This document shows positions 37,093 to 45,810 of a stretch of DNA of 64,000 bases, in pieces. The notes under the pieces are model-generated. The model worked only from the letters and a program-made list of their open reading frames with translations, made no database searches and was not told where the DNA came from. This stretch comes from Microbacterium abyssi. Its GTDB lineage: Bacteria > Actinomycetota > Actinomycetes > Actinomycetales > Microbacteriaceae. Position 1 is the stretch's first letter, and every line of letters begins with the position of its first letter. The position numbers and the translations under genes are program-made. The stretch lies in the NCBI RefSeq assembly GCF_015277895.1, contig NZ_CP063815.1:496001-560000 (forward strand), read 5' to 3'.

Positions 37093-37487
37093 GTCGACTC
37101 CTCGTCTCGAGCTTACCAACGGTCCCGATGTCCGACGGACCTGCGGGAGCCAACGTGTCGCGTTGGCTCTCCACTGACTGGGGGCAATCGCTCTCGTTGA
37201 GTCGTTGTCACGGTTGTTTGAGCAGGTGTGCTCATCGTGCGAGCACGGTCTTCGATCGGTTTCCCTAATAGTGCCAGCGATGGCTCGTTCAGGAGTTGCG
37301 ATCCATGGGGCGAATGACGTAATCTGAAGGAGCTCCGCACCGCGGAGTGGGGTTCGACAAGTTCGAACCAAGGGTATCTAGTAGCGACGCGTGGCTACAA
37401 CCAGAGTCATTGGACCGTGAGCTCAACTCAAGTATTGCTCTGGCGCGCGACCCGTTTAGATATCGTTCGGTCCAACTAAATACTCAA
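37093..37487. other. Non-coding interval with three hairpins upstream of the toxin pair
   Basis: No convincing gene is seen in these 395 bases. They hold a 9-bp hairpin GAGCCAACG-TGTCG-CGTTGGCTC arms at 37147-37155 and 37161-37169, a CTCCGC/GCGGAG hairpin at about 37333-37347, and GGTTCGA/TTCGAACC arms at 37351-37369. The first lies 55 bases upstream of the antitoxin start and could be its operator. Confidence 0.5.
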
Positions 37488-37521
37488 AGTGTGCCCTAGG
37501 GACTTGCTCCTAGGGCACACT
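37488..37521 (-). terminator. Strong intrinsic terminator of the protease-STAND gene
   Basis: Perfect 13-bp arms AGTGTGCCCTAGG (37488-37500) and CCTAGGGCACACT (37509-37521) enclose an 8-base loop, 15 bases after the stop of the large minus-strand gene. Read on the minus strand it is followed by TTTGAGTATTT, a T-rich tract rare in this DNA. Confidence 0.85.
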
Positions 37522-37535
37522 CGTATTTTGGCTGG

Positions 37536-40500
37536 TCACTGCCGAGGTCGGCTCGCTCGCAGGATGCTGAGCGCGACAGAACGGCGGTTCTTGCTCAGAC
37601 CGCGAGAGTTTGTTGCCCGCAAGTAATTGCGCCGTGCGTTGCCGTTGGGCTGCGCGGCCAACCAGCGATAGATGCTCGGCCCAAATGCTTCGAGTTGACG
37701 ATGACTCACGTTGGACGAGCGCACGACGGCCAGGACGACGCGTGTGGACGTTCTGGCGGTCGGATTCTGTCCTAGCCAGGACTGGACCAAGGACAAGGCT
37801 GTTGCAACCCGATCTCCGCGGAGTCCAGCCCAATCGATGAGCTCCACATAGAGGTAAGCCGTCGTCCAGTGCTCATTCTGAGCCTGAAGCCAACGCTCGA
37901 CGTGATTCCAGAGGATTTCTTCGTGGACCCGGCTTGTCTCAACACGGAGCAGCGGTTGAAGAAGAAAAGTGGCATCTCGATGCTCACCGAACCGGTCTAG
38001 CCACCGTGAGACGCATGCCCAGAGCGTCGACAACTGCGCGTCATCAAGAATGTCCACCGAAGCGATTAGCCCGAGAAGGTGTCGCGAGTCGAGGCGAGCC
38101 GCGAGCGTTCCGAATCTCTCCGCAGCGAAAGGCCAGATGATCTTGAGCGCGATCGACGAGATTCGGGGGGAACTGAATGCTGCAAAAATCAGCTGTCTGA
38201 TCTTGGCGTCGTGCTGATGGGCACTCAGCCATTCTTGGATACGCTCCCAGAGTTCTGTGGTTTGTGAGTCGGTTAGGTGACGGTACTCGACAAGCGCTAT
38301 GAGCGAGTAGATGAGATGACGCTCACGAGTGAATCGCGTAAGCCAGGACGCGAGGTGCACCCAACCACTGTCGGGGATGCCCTCATCGGCGGCAGGGTTG
38401 CGTAAGACGGCTTGTAGGACGTATCCGCCGAATATGCCATTGTCCGTTGCCAGGAACTGCGAAGCCGCAGACCAGATCGCGCGTCGCATCGTCTCGGTTG
38501 TAGACCGATCGGCCAGTTCCTGAATCAGCTGGCCTGTTTCGTAGTCGGACGCAAGCTGCGGTGACTGTATGCAGTGCGTGAGCGCTGCCTCCGCGCGCCC
38601 AAGGGAGGCGGACGGGGTGGCGGGAAGCGCTGCGATCAACGTTCGCGCTAGACGGACGCTAGGTTGACCGTCGGGTGTCTGCTCGAGCCAAATGGTGGCA
38701 CGGCCAACTATCTCCTCAGCATGGTCCTCCAGGATTGTTGGAGACTGCAACATCTTGCGAAGAAGGTGAGCCGCCGCCCCCGAGGAGCTTGTAGGTCCGT
38801 CGAGCCAATCGATCGCACGATCCCAGATGGTGCTAGGCAGTGCCCTTCCCGTAGTGGTTACGTACTCGACCGAGGCTTGAAGTACATAAGGCACCGAATC
38901 AGCTACGGTTCCATGCTTAAGCCATTTGAAGATCAGGTCGAACAGACGAGTCGCCCGAGCTGCGTCAAGAGCCTCCCATCTGAGCGCTGCCTGGAAGAGA
39001 TGGCTGCCAGTGGAACCCGAGGCATGGAGAGGAAGCCATTTTTCGACGCACTCCCATAGGACTGCTGCAACACCTTCGCCGAGATAGCCCCATTTAAGGG
39101 CATCACTGAGCACGAGTCCGGCATCGAATCTATTTCCATGCTGCAGCAGCCACCTGCGGATGTGTGGCCAGATCCTTGGAGCGACGGGATCATCCTTTGG
39201 GCGGTCTCGCAGTGCCGCGCGTAGTACCCAACCCGAGTTCTCAGAATCCGTCGTTACAGCGAGCCAGGAGTCGACGAGATTCCAGATCCTCTCGGACCAC
39301 GTTCGATGCGCCTGCTCCCATGCAATGAGCGGTTTCAGTAGGAATGAGGTGGCCTTGCTCCCGAGGTTAGCGGCCACCCAGCTCTCGACCGAGACGATCA
39401 CAAACTCGTGGCGGTCTTGCTCAAGTCGCTTCGTCTTAAGCAGGCTCTCAAGTACGTATACGGCAGGAGGTTCCGTGCCGCGGGCTGACAACCAGTCAGC
39501 AACTAGCGGCCAGAGATCTGAGTCGAAGTCGCTGCTAGCGTTCTCGCTGCCGAGGAGCGACTCCAGTGCAAACGCTCCATCGATGTGGTGAGGGCGAGCC
39601 TGTATCCACGCGATGGTCAGACCCCAGGCATGGTCCCAGAGCTGCCGCGAGCGTTGCCGAAGCTCTGTCCGATCAACCACTGCGCTCAAGAGATGTATCG
39701 CGTGCTCGGTCTCCCCGAATGACTCTAGCCAACCTCGGATATAGTCACTGCACGTAGTCAGGTCCGAAGCTGAGAGCTCCGGGCGCCTGAGTAGGCGGCG
39801 CAAGGTGAAGTCGGCGGATACCTCGCCCCACCGCGGCTCTAGAGACTGAAGCGCTACGGACACTAGAGTCTCGCTGTCGACGGACGAGACGTCTTTCCGG
39901 GTGAGACACGCATTCATGACGAACTCGTCCACTGAACTACCCTGTTGGACGATCCATGCGACGGCTCGATCCGAGATGCTTGGAGAAACATCTTTCTCCA
40001 AGGATCTACACGCGACGAGCAAAGGCTCGGCTGCGAGCGGTGAATTCTCCACCGCTCCAAGCAACGAAGACCCAAGCGCGACCCAGCGACTCGTGAGGTC
40101 GTTCGACCAGAGCTCCGACTCCAGGATCTGCGCAGCAACTCGCGCGCTCCCAGCGGTATCCGCGCGAAGTGGCTCGGCGATTGCTTCGCTGGACTGCATA
40201 AGCCAGTGGGTCGCTCGAGATCGTAGCTCCACGATCGGCAGGTCCTGCGCGACGCGTTCGTCCAGGACGCGTTCGAGTGACGCAATCACGTTCGCGAACG
40301 GAGCGGGAGAGTTTAGGGCGGTTCTCAAGACCGTCGCGAGAGCCGACTCCCGAACGATCCCAGTGCTGTGGTGTAGCACGGCAGCTTCGAGGATCTTGTC
40401 CACGACAACGTCGTGTGCAGACGAGAGCTGGTGGTCCACGTCGATAAGCCAGCCAAGTTGACGTAGACGCTCGAGCGTGACTGCCACCAGTTCGCGGGAT

Positions 40501-41963
40501 GCTCCTTCAACTGCGCACAGAGCGGTCTCGAGTAGAGCATCGGCGCTGGCGGGTGCCGACGCGAGGCAGACAGCCGCGACGAGCATGTGTGAGGGCAGTT
40601 CTTCGCCTGCGCTCGCTTGAGTAGGAAGTATGTCGTCCTCGAGCAGGCGGTCATCGAGCCAGGAGGCGATGTCTTCGGACACGAGCGCCGCAGGGAGATC
40701 GCCAGTTGTGACTACTTGCGCTTCCACGACTTGGCCGAGAAGGACGGCAAGAATTGGCCGATGGCTGCCCGTCAGGTCGAGCACCGTAGCGGCTCCGAAC
40801 TTCGTCGTGGCCGACGGTGCAATCTCTCTAACGATCGCGAGGCAGACGTCTCTTGCGTCTTGCTCCGTGGGCGCCAGAAAGACCCTGCTGAAGCGGCTCA
40901 TCCCGGCGTCATGCCTGTGACGCAGTTCCCATCCGGTACGACTCGTTGCCAGCAGTCTGAGGCGCGGTGAGCTCGAAGCCGCGTTCGCGATCTCTGTCAA
41001 TGCGAGTAGGTCGAGCTCCCGCGCGAGATTGAGATAGTCGAGCAGTAGCAACACCGGCGCTGCTGCGGGGTCTCGCACGCGCTCGCTTATGGTGTCCGCG
41101 ACGCGGGCCGCGTTGCCGCCCCGGACGTGTATGACGTCCCACCCAGATTCTGCAGCAATATCTCCCACCTCGAGGAGCGTTCGCGTCTTGCCGACCCCTC
41201 CGTGCCCGACGAGCAGCACTGAGCCCGTGCCGCCCTCGCTCAGCGACGACCATAGCGAATCTGGGCTCCACGGGGTGCCCTGTGGCGGCCTAACAAACCG
41301 AAGGTCCTCTGATGTCAGCCGGGACCGATACCCGCGCAACGAGGCGATGACCTCGTCATGATAGAGAAGCGACGACGGTAGGGGGCCACGACGTGCAGGA
41401 ACTTCGATCTGCGCATGTACGCCTAATGCTTCGAGGGCGGTCGGAATTGCGATGGCATACAAGACATTCGCGAAGCCGGACGAACGTCCTCGCGCCGTTG
41501 CGGGTTGCTGTTCAACAAGGACGGCAACCGCCGAGTTGTCATCGTCGGCCGTGACGGCCGCGCCGGAGTATCCATGGAAGTCTTGGAGCGTTTGGTCCAC
41601 CCGGAGTTGAAGGGCTGGCACCGAACGCCCGTACGCGTTTCTACGACTCCGGCGTACGGACGTGATGGTTCCGGTCAGATCGGGCCGCGCATCGCCCGGG
41701 GTAGCTTCCAGATGCCAGAGCTCCGCGGGGGAAGGTCTCCTTACGGGCGATACATCGAAGTCGCCGTCGACGTGCAGGATCGCGACGTCCAGATCGGCAT
41801 CTCGTCGCGTGAAGATCACGGCGACGCGGGGTTCGTCGAGACCAAGTGAAACGCCGAGATCACCAGGCTGTGTATCGCCGACTACATGGCCTGCGGTGAG
41901 GAGGATGCGCGGAGCTACACAGATCGCCCGGCCGACCGGCCGTCCGCCGCGATAGACCTGCAC
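37536..41963 (-). CDS. Trypsin-like protease / STAND NTPase / Trp-repeat protein
   Basis: A 1475-residue three-part protein. (1) Residues 1-185 are a trypsin-like serine protease with a full triad: His26 (LLTAGH), Asp59 (LDVAIL), Ser133 (GYSGAA). (2) Residues about 195-540 are a STAND-type NTPase: Walker A GHGGVGKT (253-260), Walker B LLLLDY (305-310, Asp309), sensor-like LLATSR (337-342), and a winged-helix-like SSAHDVVVDKIL near 514-525. (3) Residues about 570-1450 hold about 22 repeats of about 38 residues with a pattern of aromatic/Trp, five residues, Trp-Leu, then a second helix. Such STAND proteins use the repeats as sensor and the N-terminal domain as effector in antiviral or conflict systems. 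GTG 41963 starts four bases after the Trypco1-like gene. Base composition is visibly less GC-rich than the chromosome. Confidence 0.88.
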   Translation of the reverse strand: MQVYRGGRPVGRAICVAPRILLTAGHVVGDTQPGDLGVSLGLDEPRVAVIFTRRDADLDVAILHVDGDFDVSPVRRPSPAELWHLEATPGDARPDLTGTITSVRRSRRNAYGRSVPALQLRVDQTLQDFHGYSGAAVTADDDNSAVAVLVEQQPATARGRSSGFANVLYAIAIPTALEALGVHAQIEVPARRGPLPSSLLYHDEVIASLRGYRSRLTSEDLRFVRPPQGTPWSPDSLWSSLSEGGTGSVLLVGHGGVGKTRTLLEVGDIAAESGWDVIHVRGGNAARVADTISERVRDPAAAPVLLLLDYLNLARELDLLALTEIANAASSSPRLRLLATSRTGWELRHRHDAGMSRFSRVFLAPTEQDARDVCLAIVREIAPSATTKFGAATVLDLTGSHRPILAVLLGQVVEAQVVTTGDLPAALVSEDIASWLDDRLLEDDILPTQASAGEELPSHMLVAAVCLASAPASADALLETALCAVEGASRELVAVTLERLRQLGWLIDVDHQLSSAHDVVVDKILEAAVLHHSTGIVRESALATVLRTALNSPAPFANVIASLERVLDERVAQDLPIVELRSRATHWLMQSSEAIAEPLRADTAGSARVAAQILESELWSNDLTSRWVALGSSLLGAVENSPLAAEPLLVACRSLEKDVSPSISDRAVAWIVQQGSSVDEFVMNACLTRKDVSSVDSETLVSVALQSLEPRWGEVSADFTLRRLLRRPELSASDLTTCSDYIRGWLESFGETEHAIHLLSAVVDRTELRQRSRQLWDHAWGLTIAWIQARPHHIDGAFALESLLGSENASSDFDSDLWPLVADWLSARGTEPPAVYVLESLLKTKRLEQDRHEFVIVSVESWVAANLGSKATSFLLKPLIAWEQAHRTWSERIWNLVDSWLAVTTDSENSGWVLRAALRDRPKDDPVAPRIWPHIRRWLLQHGNRFDAGLVLSDALKWGYLGEGVAAVLWECVEKWLPLHASGSTGSHLFQAALRWEALDAARATRLFDLIFKWLKHGTVADSVPYVLQASVEYVTTTGRALPSTIWDRAIDWLDGPTSSSGAAAHLLRKMLQSPTILEDHAEEIVGRATIWLEQTPDGQPSVRLARTLIAALPATPSASLGRAEAALTHCIQSPQLASDYETGQLIQELADRSTTETMRRAIWSAASQFLATDNGIFGGYVLQAVLRNPAADEGIPDSGWVHLASWLTRFTRERHLIYSLIALVEYRHLTDSQTTELWERIQEWLSAHQHDAKIRQLIFAAFSSPRISSIALKIIWPFAAERFGTLAARLDSRHLLGLIASVDILDDAQLSTLWACVSRWLDRFGEHRDATFLLQPLLRVETSRVHEEILWNHVERWLQAQNEHWTTAYLYVELIDWAGLRGDRVATALSLVQSWLGQNPTARTSTRVVLAVVRSSNVSHRQLEAFGPSIYRWLAAQPNGNARRNYLRATNSRGLSKNRRSVALSILRASRPRQ

Positions 41964-41967
41964 GTGG

Positions 41968-42303
41968 CTAGCTCGAGGGGAGCCGAGGGGAGAAAGTGAC
42001 GGATACTTCGAAGCTCGCTTCCGCGGCGATCGAGGAGATGATTACTGAACCCTCATAACCTAGCGATACTCCGAACGTTGCTTCGACCGACGCGAGATGC
42101 CATCCATCCGGGGTGGGAAGTTCGGGCAGGCTCTTCGCTAATGTGGCGACGCCAGCCTTAACTCCGCGTTGCACGTCGTCGATGCGCCCGGTAAGCCGCT
42201 CGATCGTGGAGTCCTCGGAGATGAGTCTTCCCTCCGCGTTGGTTGGGCGGACTTCGATGAGAACAGCTGTGTCCTCAGTGGCATTTTGGTTCTCTGCTCC
42301 CAT
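41968..42303 (-). CDS. Trypco1-like (trypsin-co-occurring domain) protein
   Basis: A 111-residue protein with an all-beta ending: WHLASVEATFGVSLGYEG, then VIISSIAAEASFEVSVTFSP. This matches the CU044_2847/Trypco1 family as I know it, a small domain found next to trypsin-like proteases in bacterial conflict systems. The N-terminal part (IEVRPTNAEGRLI) fits the same family. It ends four bases before the protease-STAND gene, on the same strand, so the two are one operon. ATG 42303. The role is unknown; a regulator or substrate of the protease is the main idea. Confidence 0.8.
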   Translation of the reverse strand: MGAENQNATEDTAVLIEVRPTNAEGRLISEDSTIERLTGRIDDVQRGVKAGVATLAKSLPELPTPDGWHLASVEATFGVSLGYEGSVIISSIAAEASFEVSVTFSPRLPSS

Positions 42304-42460
42304 TCGACTGACTCTAGCTCAAAGCCGAAATCACAGCCGCTCGCAAACGAACCGGTGAGCGGCGGCAACACTTCTGACTTGCAAGGGACACGAACAATGC
42401 ACGCAGGCACTTTCTGTGAATCATCTGGCGTGTTAGGCAAACTCGGCGTACTCTGATGGC

Positions 42461-45400
42461 GTGCGAGGAGGACTCGAGCGCTGGAAACGTGGCGTCGGCT
42501 CGCGAGGAGTCGGCCAGGCGATGGACTACGCCTTGCGTGGCTCATGCGATTCCCATCTCCGATCTGCGGGCGCGACGGCCCTCGACGCCTACAGCGGTGT
42601 CGGCGACGCCACTGTCACACGGTTCACTGCCGAGCCCGGAGCCATCGAGCGCGATGAGCTCAACGCCGAGCAGCTCGCTCAGTGGATCGACGGCTGCGAC
42701 CCAGCGTCGGGGGAGCGGCGCGGTCGTCAACTGGACTCCCCACACGCCGACCTGGTGCTAGACAGTACTGTCAATGCGCCGAAGTCGTTCAGCATTGCCG
42801 CGCTGATTCATCCGGAGCTCGCCGGCGAGTTCGAGGCGCTGCAGGATCGGCTTCGGGATCAGATCATTTCGACATGGCAGGTGGAGCTCAACGCGCGTCG
42901 GGGGGCCGGCGGGCGTGTCCGGGAGCAGCTCGCACGTATCGAAGTGGTGGAGCTGCAGCATCGCCGGTCGCGGGCGTTGGACCCACACATCCATCGTCAT
43001 CTTTGGCTGGGGGTGAAGGTCCGAGGCGTTGACGGGAAGTGGTCGAACGTCGACTCGCGGGTGGCGATGCGTGTGCAGAACCTCGTGAACGCGGAAGGGG
43101 ATCTCGCCGCGCGCACGGACCCGGCATGGGTGGCCGCGCTCGCTCGACACGGATACACGCTCGACGAGGATGGTGAGATCTCGCAGCTTGCGCATCTGGT
43201 GCGTCCGTTGTCGCGGCGGGCGAATCAGATCGAGGCGAACCGTGCCGTGGAGCTGGCGAAGTGGCGCGCCGCGCACCCGGGGGAGGAACCGAGTCACGAT
43301 GTGCTGCAAAGAATCGACCGGTACGCGTGGGCCACGGGCCGACCGGTGAAACCGCACGACCTTGACGAGGGCGAATGGTCCCGGATTGTCACTGACGAGC
43401 TCGTACGCCTCGACCCGCATGTGCTCGACCGTCGTGTCCCCGTGTTCGCGCCACACAAGAGTCCGGAGGCTGTCGACAGAGGGCTGCTCGCTCGACGTGC
43501 CGTGGCAGATGCGGACGAGCGCTCGAAATCGAGCAACGGCCGCTTCAGCCTCCTCGACATCCGGGCCGGCGCCACACGCGCAGTCGCAGCCTCAGGCGTG
43601 ACCGGTGACCGCGAGACTCTGCAGAGCCTCATTGATGACGTCGCATGGCGGGCGCTCGCGCACACCCGGGATCTGCTCCCCGATGCGTCAGGCAAGCCCG
43701 CTCACGTGAAGGCTTTCGTGACGAACCAGTTCGCGACGTTGAAGACCGAACTAGGCGAACGACTCTCGAGCCTCAGCATCGAAGGCGGGAGCGCGCCAGA
43801 CGATCCACGCCATAGGGGCCGCACCCATCCACTGCTGCAGGGGAGCGGACTGGACCCTACGCAGTCCGCCGCGGCGACGGCCGTCGCCAGCACCCGTCGA
43901 CTGGTCACGGTGACGGGACCGGCCGGCACCGGCAAGACGACTTTGCTGCGTGCGGCGCGCACCGTGCTGGAAGCAGAAGGCCGGCACATGCTGATCGTCG
44001 CCCCGACTCGGAAGGCGGCCGCGGTTGCCAGCCGCGAGGTCCGCACGGCCGGAACGAGCGTTCATGCGTTGCTCGCCGATCACGGATGGCGGTGGCGGAA
44101 AGACGATGCCGGGGCAGACGTCTGGTGGCGGCTGCACCCCGGTCAGCGCGACCCAGCGACCGGCGCGATCTTCCGAGGCCCACGACACCTGCCCCTGGAC
44201 CCCCACGTGCGCATCGTCGTGGACGAGGCCGGGATGCTCGATCTGCACGCCGCCAACGCGCTCACGACGCTCGCCCTCGAGACCGGTGCCGGCATCGCCC
44301 TTGTCGGAGATCCACATCAAGCGACCCCGGTCGGGCACGCCGGCGCGATGGCGCTGGCCGAGCGTCGCGCCGGCACGACGGTGGAACTCTCCGGCGTGCA
44401 CCGGTTCGAGGATCCCATGTACGCCGCATTGACGTTGTGCCTGCGGTCACCTCGGTCATCGGAGGATGCGGCGAACATCGCCGCCGAGCTGCAGCGGACA
44501 GGCCACGTTCGACGAGTCGATGATGCACTGGCCGCTCGCGACGCGCTCGTCGACGGATATTTGACGCGGCAGAGACACTCTCGAACGGTCGCGATTGTCA
44601 CCGCGACGAACGAGGAAGCAGCCGACGTCAACGAGGCGATCCAGGAACAACGACTCGCCCGTGGTGAGATCGGCCTCGACCGGATCGCGGTGGGAAGTGA
44701 CGAGCAGCGCATCCTCGAGGGGGACGTGGTCCAAACCCGCCGTAACGACCGCCTCGCCGGGATTGAGAACCGGGCCATTTGGATCGTCAGACGCATCGGT
44801 CCCGCTGCCCTTGAACTCCAGCGAGCGGACGACGCATCCGACATCCGCATGGTCACACGTGACTACGCCGCGGAACACGTTCACCTCGCCTATGCGACCA
44901 CGGTGCACGGCATCCAGGGCGAGACTACCGACGCCGCCCTTGTCGGGCCCGGCGTCGACGCATCCGGACTGTATGTGGGCCTGACTCGTGGGCGTCGCCA
45001 CAATGAAGCCATCGTGATCGCCTCAACGGACGCCGCAGCGCGGAAGATCGTCGCCGAGGAGATGCTGCGCGGCCTACCCGAACCGGATCTTGACGACGCC
45101 TCCCACGCTGCTCACCAGGACCTCGCCCGTGCGGCCCGCGACACCGACACCGACACGGACACCGCAGCAGACAACCACACGCACGCCCTGCGCGCGCCGA
45201 ACGGAGAGGCAGCGGGGGAGAGAAGCTATCGCCGGCTGATCGCGCAGGTGGCGGCCTGGATCCTCGCCGCGCGCACGGCCTTGCTCCAGGCAACTGTCGC
45301 GGCCGCCGCCAACGACGCGCTTCTTCACGCCCGGCCCGCGCGCGACGATATCCCTCGTCACATCGAGCTCCCGCCGCAATCGCGTGAGGAGCTGGAGGAG

Positions 45401-45544
45401 CGGCTGCACCAGTACGAGCGTCTCGCAGCGGATCTCGAGTACGGGCGTGCCGTGTCTCCGCTGGACCGCAGGCGTGACGAAAGAGGCGACCCACGACTCG
45501 CGCCCGCCGCCCCGTATGCGACATCGATCGAAAGAGGAATCTGA
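42461..45544 (+). CDS. MobF-family conjugative relaxase-helicase
   Basis: A 1027-residue relaxase that would nick oriT and unwind DNA for transfer. The N-terminal HUH domain holds His176, His178 and His180 in DPHIHRHLW. The C-terminal SF1 helicase has Walker A GPAGTGKTTLL near 487-497, Walker B VVDEAGM, HQATPVG, and a final LYVGLTRGRR motif. The start RGGLERWKRG differs from TrwC/TraI but resembles relaxases of actinobacterial elements; Tyr23 (MDYALRG) is the candidate nicking tyrosine. GTG 42461 has few alternatives. It is divergent from the Trypco1 operon and overlaps the next gene by one base. Confidence 0.9.
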   Translation: MRGGLERWKRGVGSRGVGQAMDYALRGSCDSHLRSAGATALDAYSGVGDATVTRFTAEPGAIERDELNAEQLAQWIDGCDPASGERRGRQLDSPHADLVLDSTVNAPKSFSIAALIHPELAGEFEALQDRLRDQIISTWQVELNARRGAGGRVREQLARIEVVELQHRRSRALDPHIHRHLWLGVKVRGVDGKWSNVDSRVAMRVQNLVNAEGDLAARTDPAWVAALARHGYTLDEDGEISQLAHLVRPLSRRANQIEANRAVELAKWRAAHPGEEPSHDVLQRIDRYAWATGRPVKPHDLDEGEWSRIVTDELVRLDPHVLDRRVPVFAPHKSPEAVDRGLLARRAVADADERSKSSNGRFSLLDIRAGATRAVAASGVTGDRETLQSLIDDVAWRALAHTRDLLPDASGKPAHVKAFVTNQFATLKTELGERLSSLSIEGGSAPDDPRHRGRTHPLLQGSGLDPTQSAAATAVASTRRLVTVTGPAGTGKTTLLRAARTVLEAEGRHMLIVAPTRKAAAVASREVRTAGTSVHALLADHGWRWRKDDAGADVWWRLHPGQRDPATGAIFRGPRHLPLDPHVRIVVDEAGMLDLHAANALTTLALETGAGIALVGDPHQATPVGHAGAMALAERRAGTTVELSGVHRFEDPMYAALTLCLRSPRSSEDAANIAAELQRTGHVRRVDDALAARDALVDGYLTRQRHSRTVAIVTATNEEAADVNEAIQEQRLARGEIGLDRIAVGSDEQRILEGDVVQTRRNDRLAGIENRAIWIVRRIGPAALELQRADDASDIRMVTRDYAAEHVHLAYATTVHGIQGETTDAALVGPGVDASGLYVGLTRGRRHNEAIVIASTDAAARKIVAEEMLRGLPEPDLDDASHAAHQDLARAARDTDTDTDTAADNHTHALRAPNGEAAGERSYRRLIAQVAAWILAARTALLQATVAAAANDALLHARPARDDIPRHIELPPQSREELEERLHQYERLAADLEYGRAVSPLDRRRDERGDPRLAPAAPYATSIERGI

Positions 45545-45804
45545 TGAAACTGGAAGACGCAGACCTGCTCCTACAGAGGGTCGCAACCATCGCGATCATG
45601 TACTACCCGGGGCTTCCCGCCGACGCCCCGGAGTACAAGCTCGACGATGACATCGACTGGTGCCTCGACGAGACTCCGCCCGGTGATGTATCCGCCGAGC
45701 TCCGCGATCTCATCGGGCGCACCGTCGTGGATCCAACGGCCCACCGCGAAGCCTTGACCGCGCTGGTCTACGGCAAGGTCCCCGACACGGATAACCCGGA
45801 CTGA
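45544..45804 (+). CDS. Small acidic hypothetical protein
   Basis: An 86-residue acidic protein (MKLEDADLLLQRVATIAIMYYPGLP at the start in part) not recognised as a named family. It starts on the last base of the relaxase stop (TGATG) and ends six bases before the following basic protein, so it belongs to the mobilization operon. Confidence 0.7.
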   Translation: MKLEDADLLLQRVATIAIMYYPGLPADAPEYKLDDDIDWCLDETPPGDVSAELRDLIGRTVVDPTAHREALTALVYGKVPDTDNPD

Positions 45805-45810
45805 TGTCCC

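Noticed and set aside
37351..37369. SOS box upstream of the toxin pair
   Set aside because: The TTCGA half-sites are spaced too closely for a TCGAAC-N4-GTTCGA box; recorded only as a hairpin.
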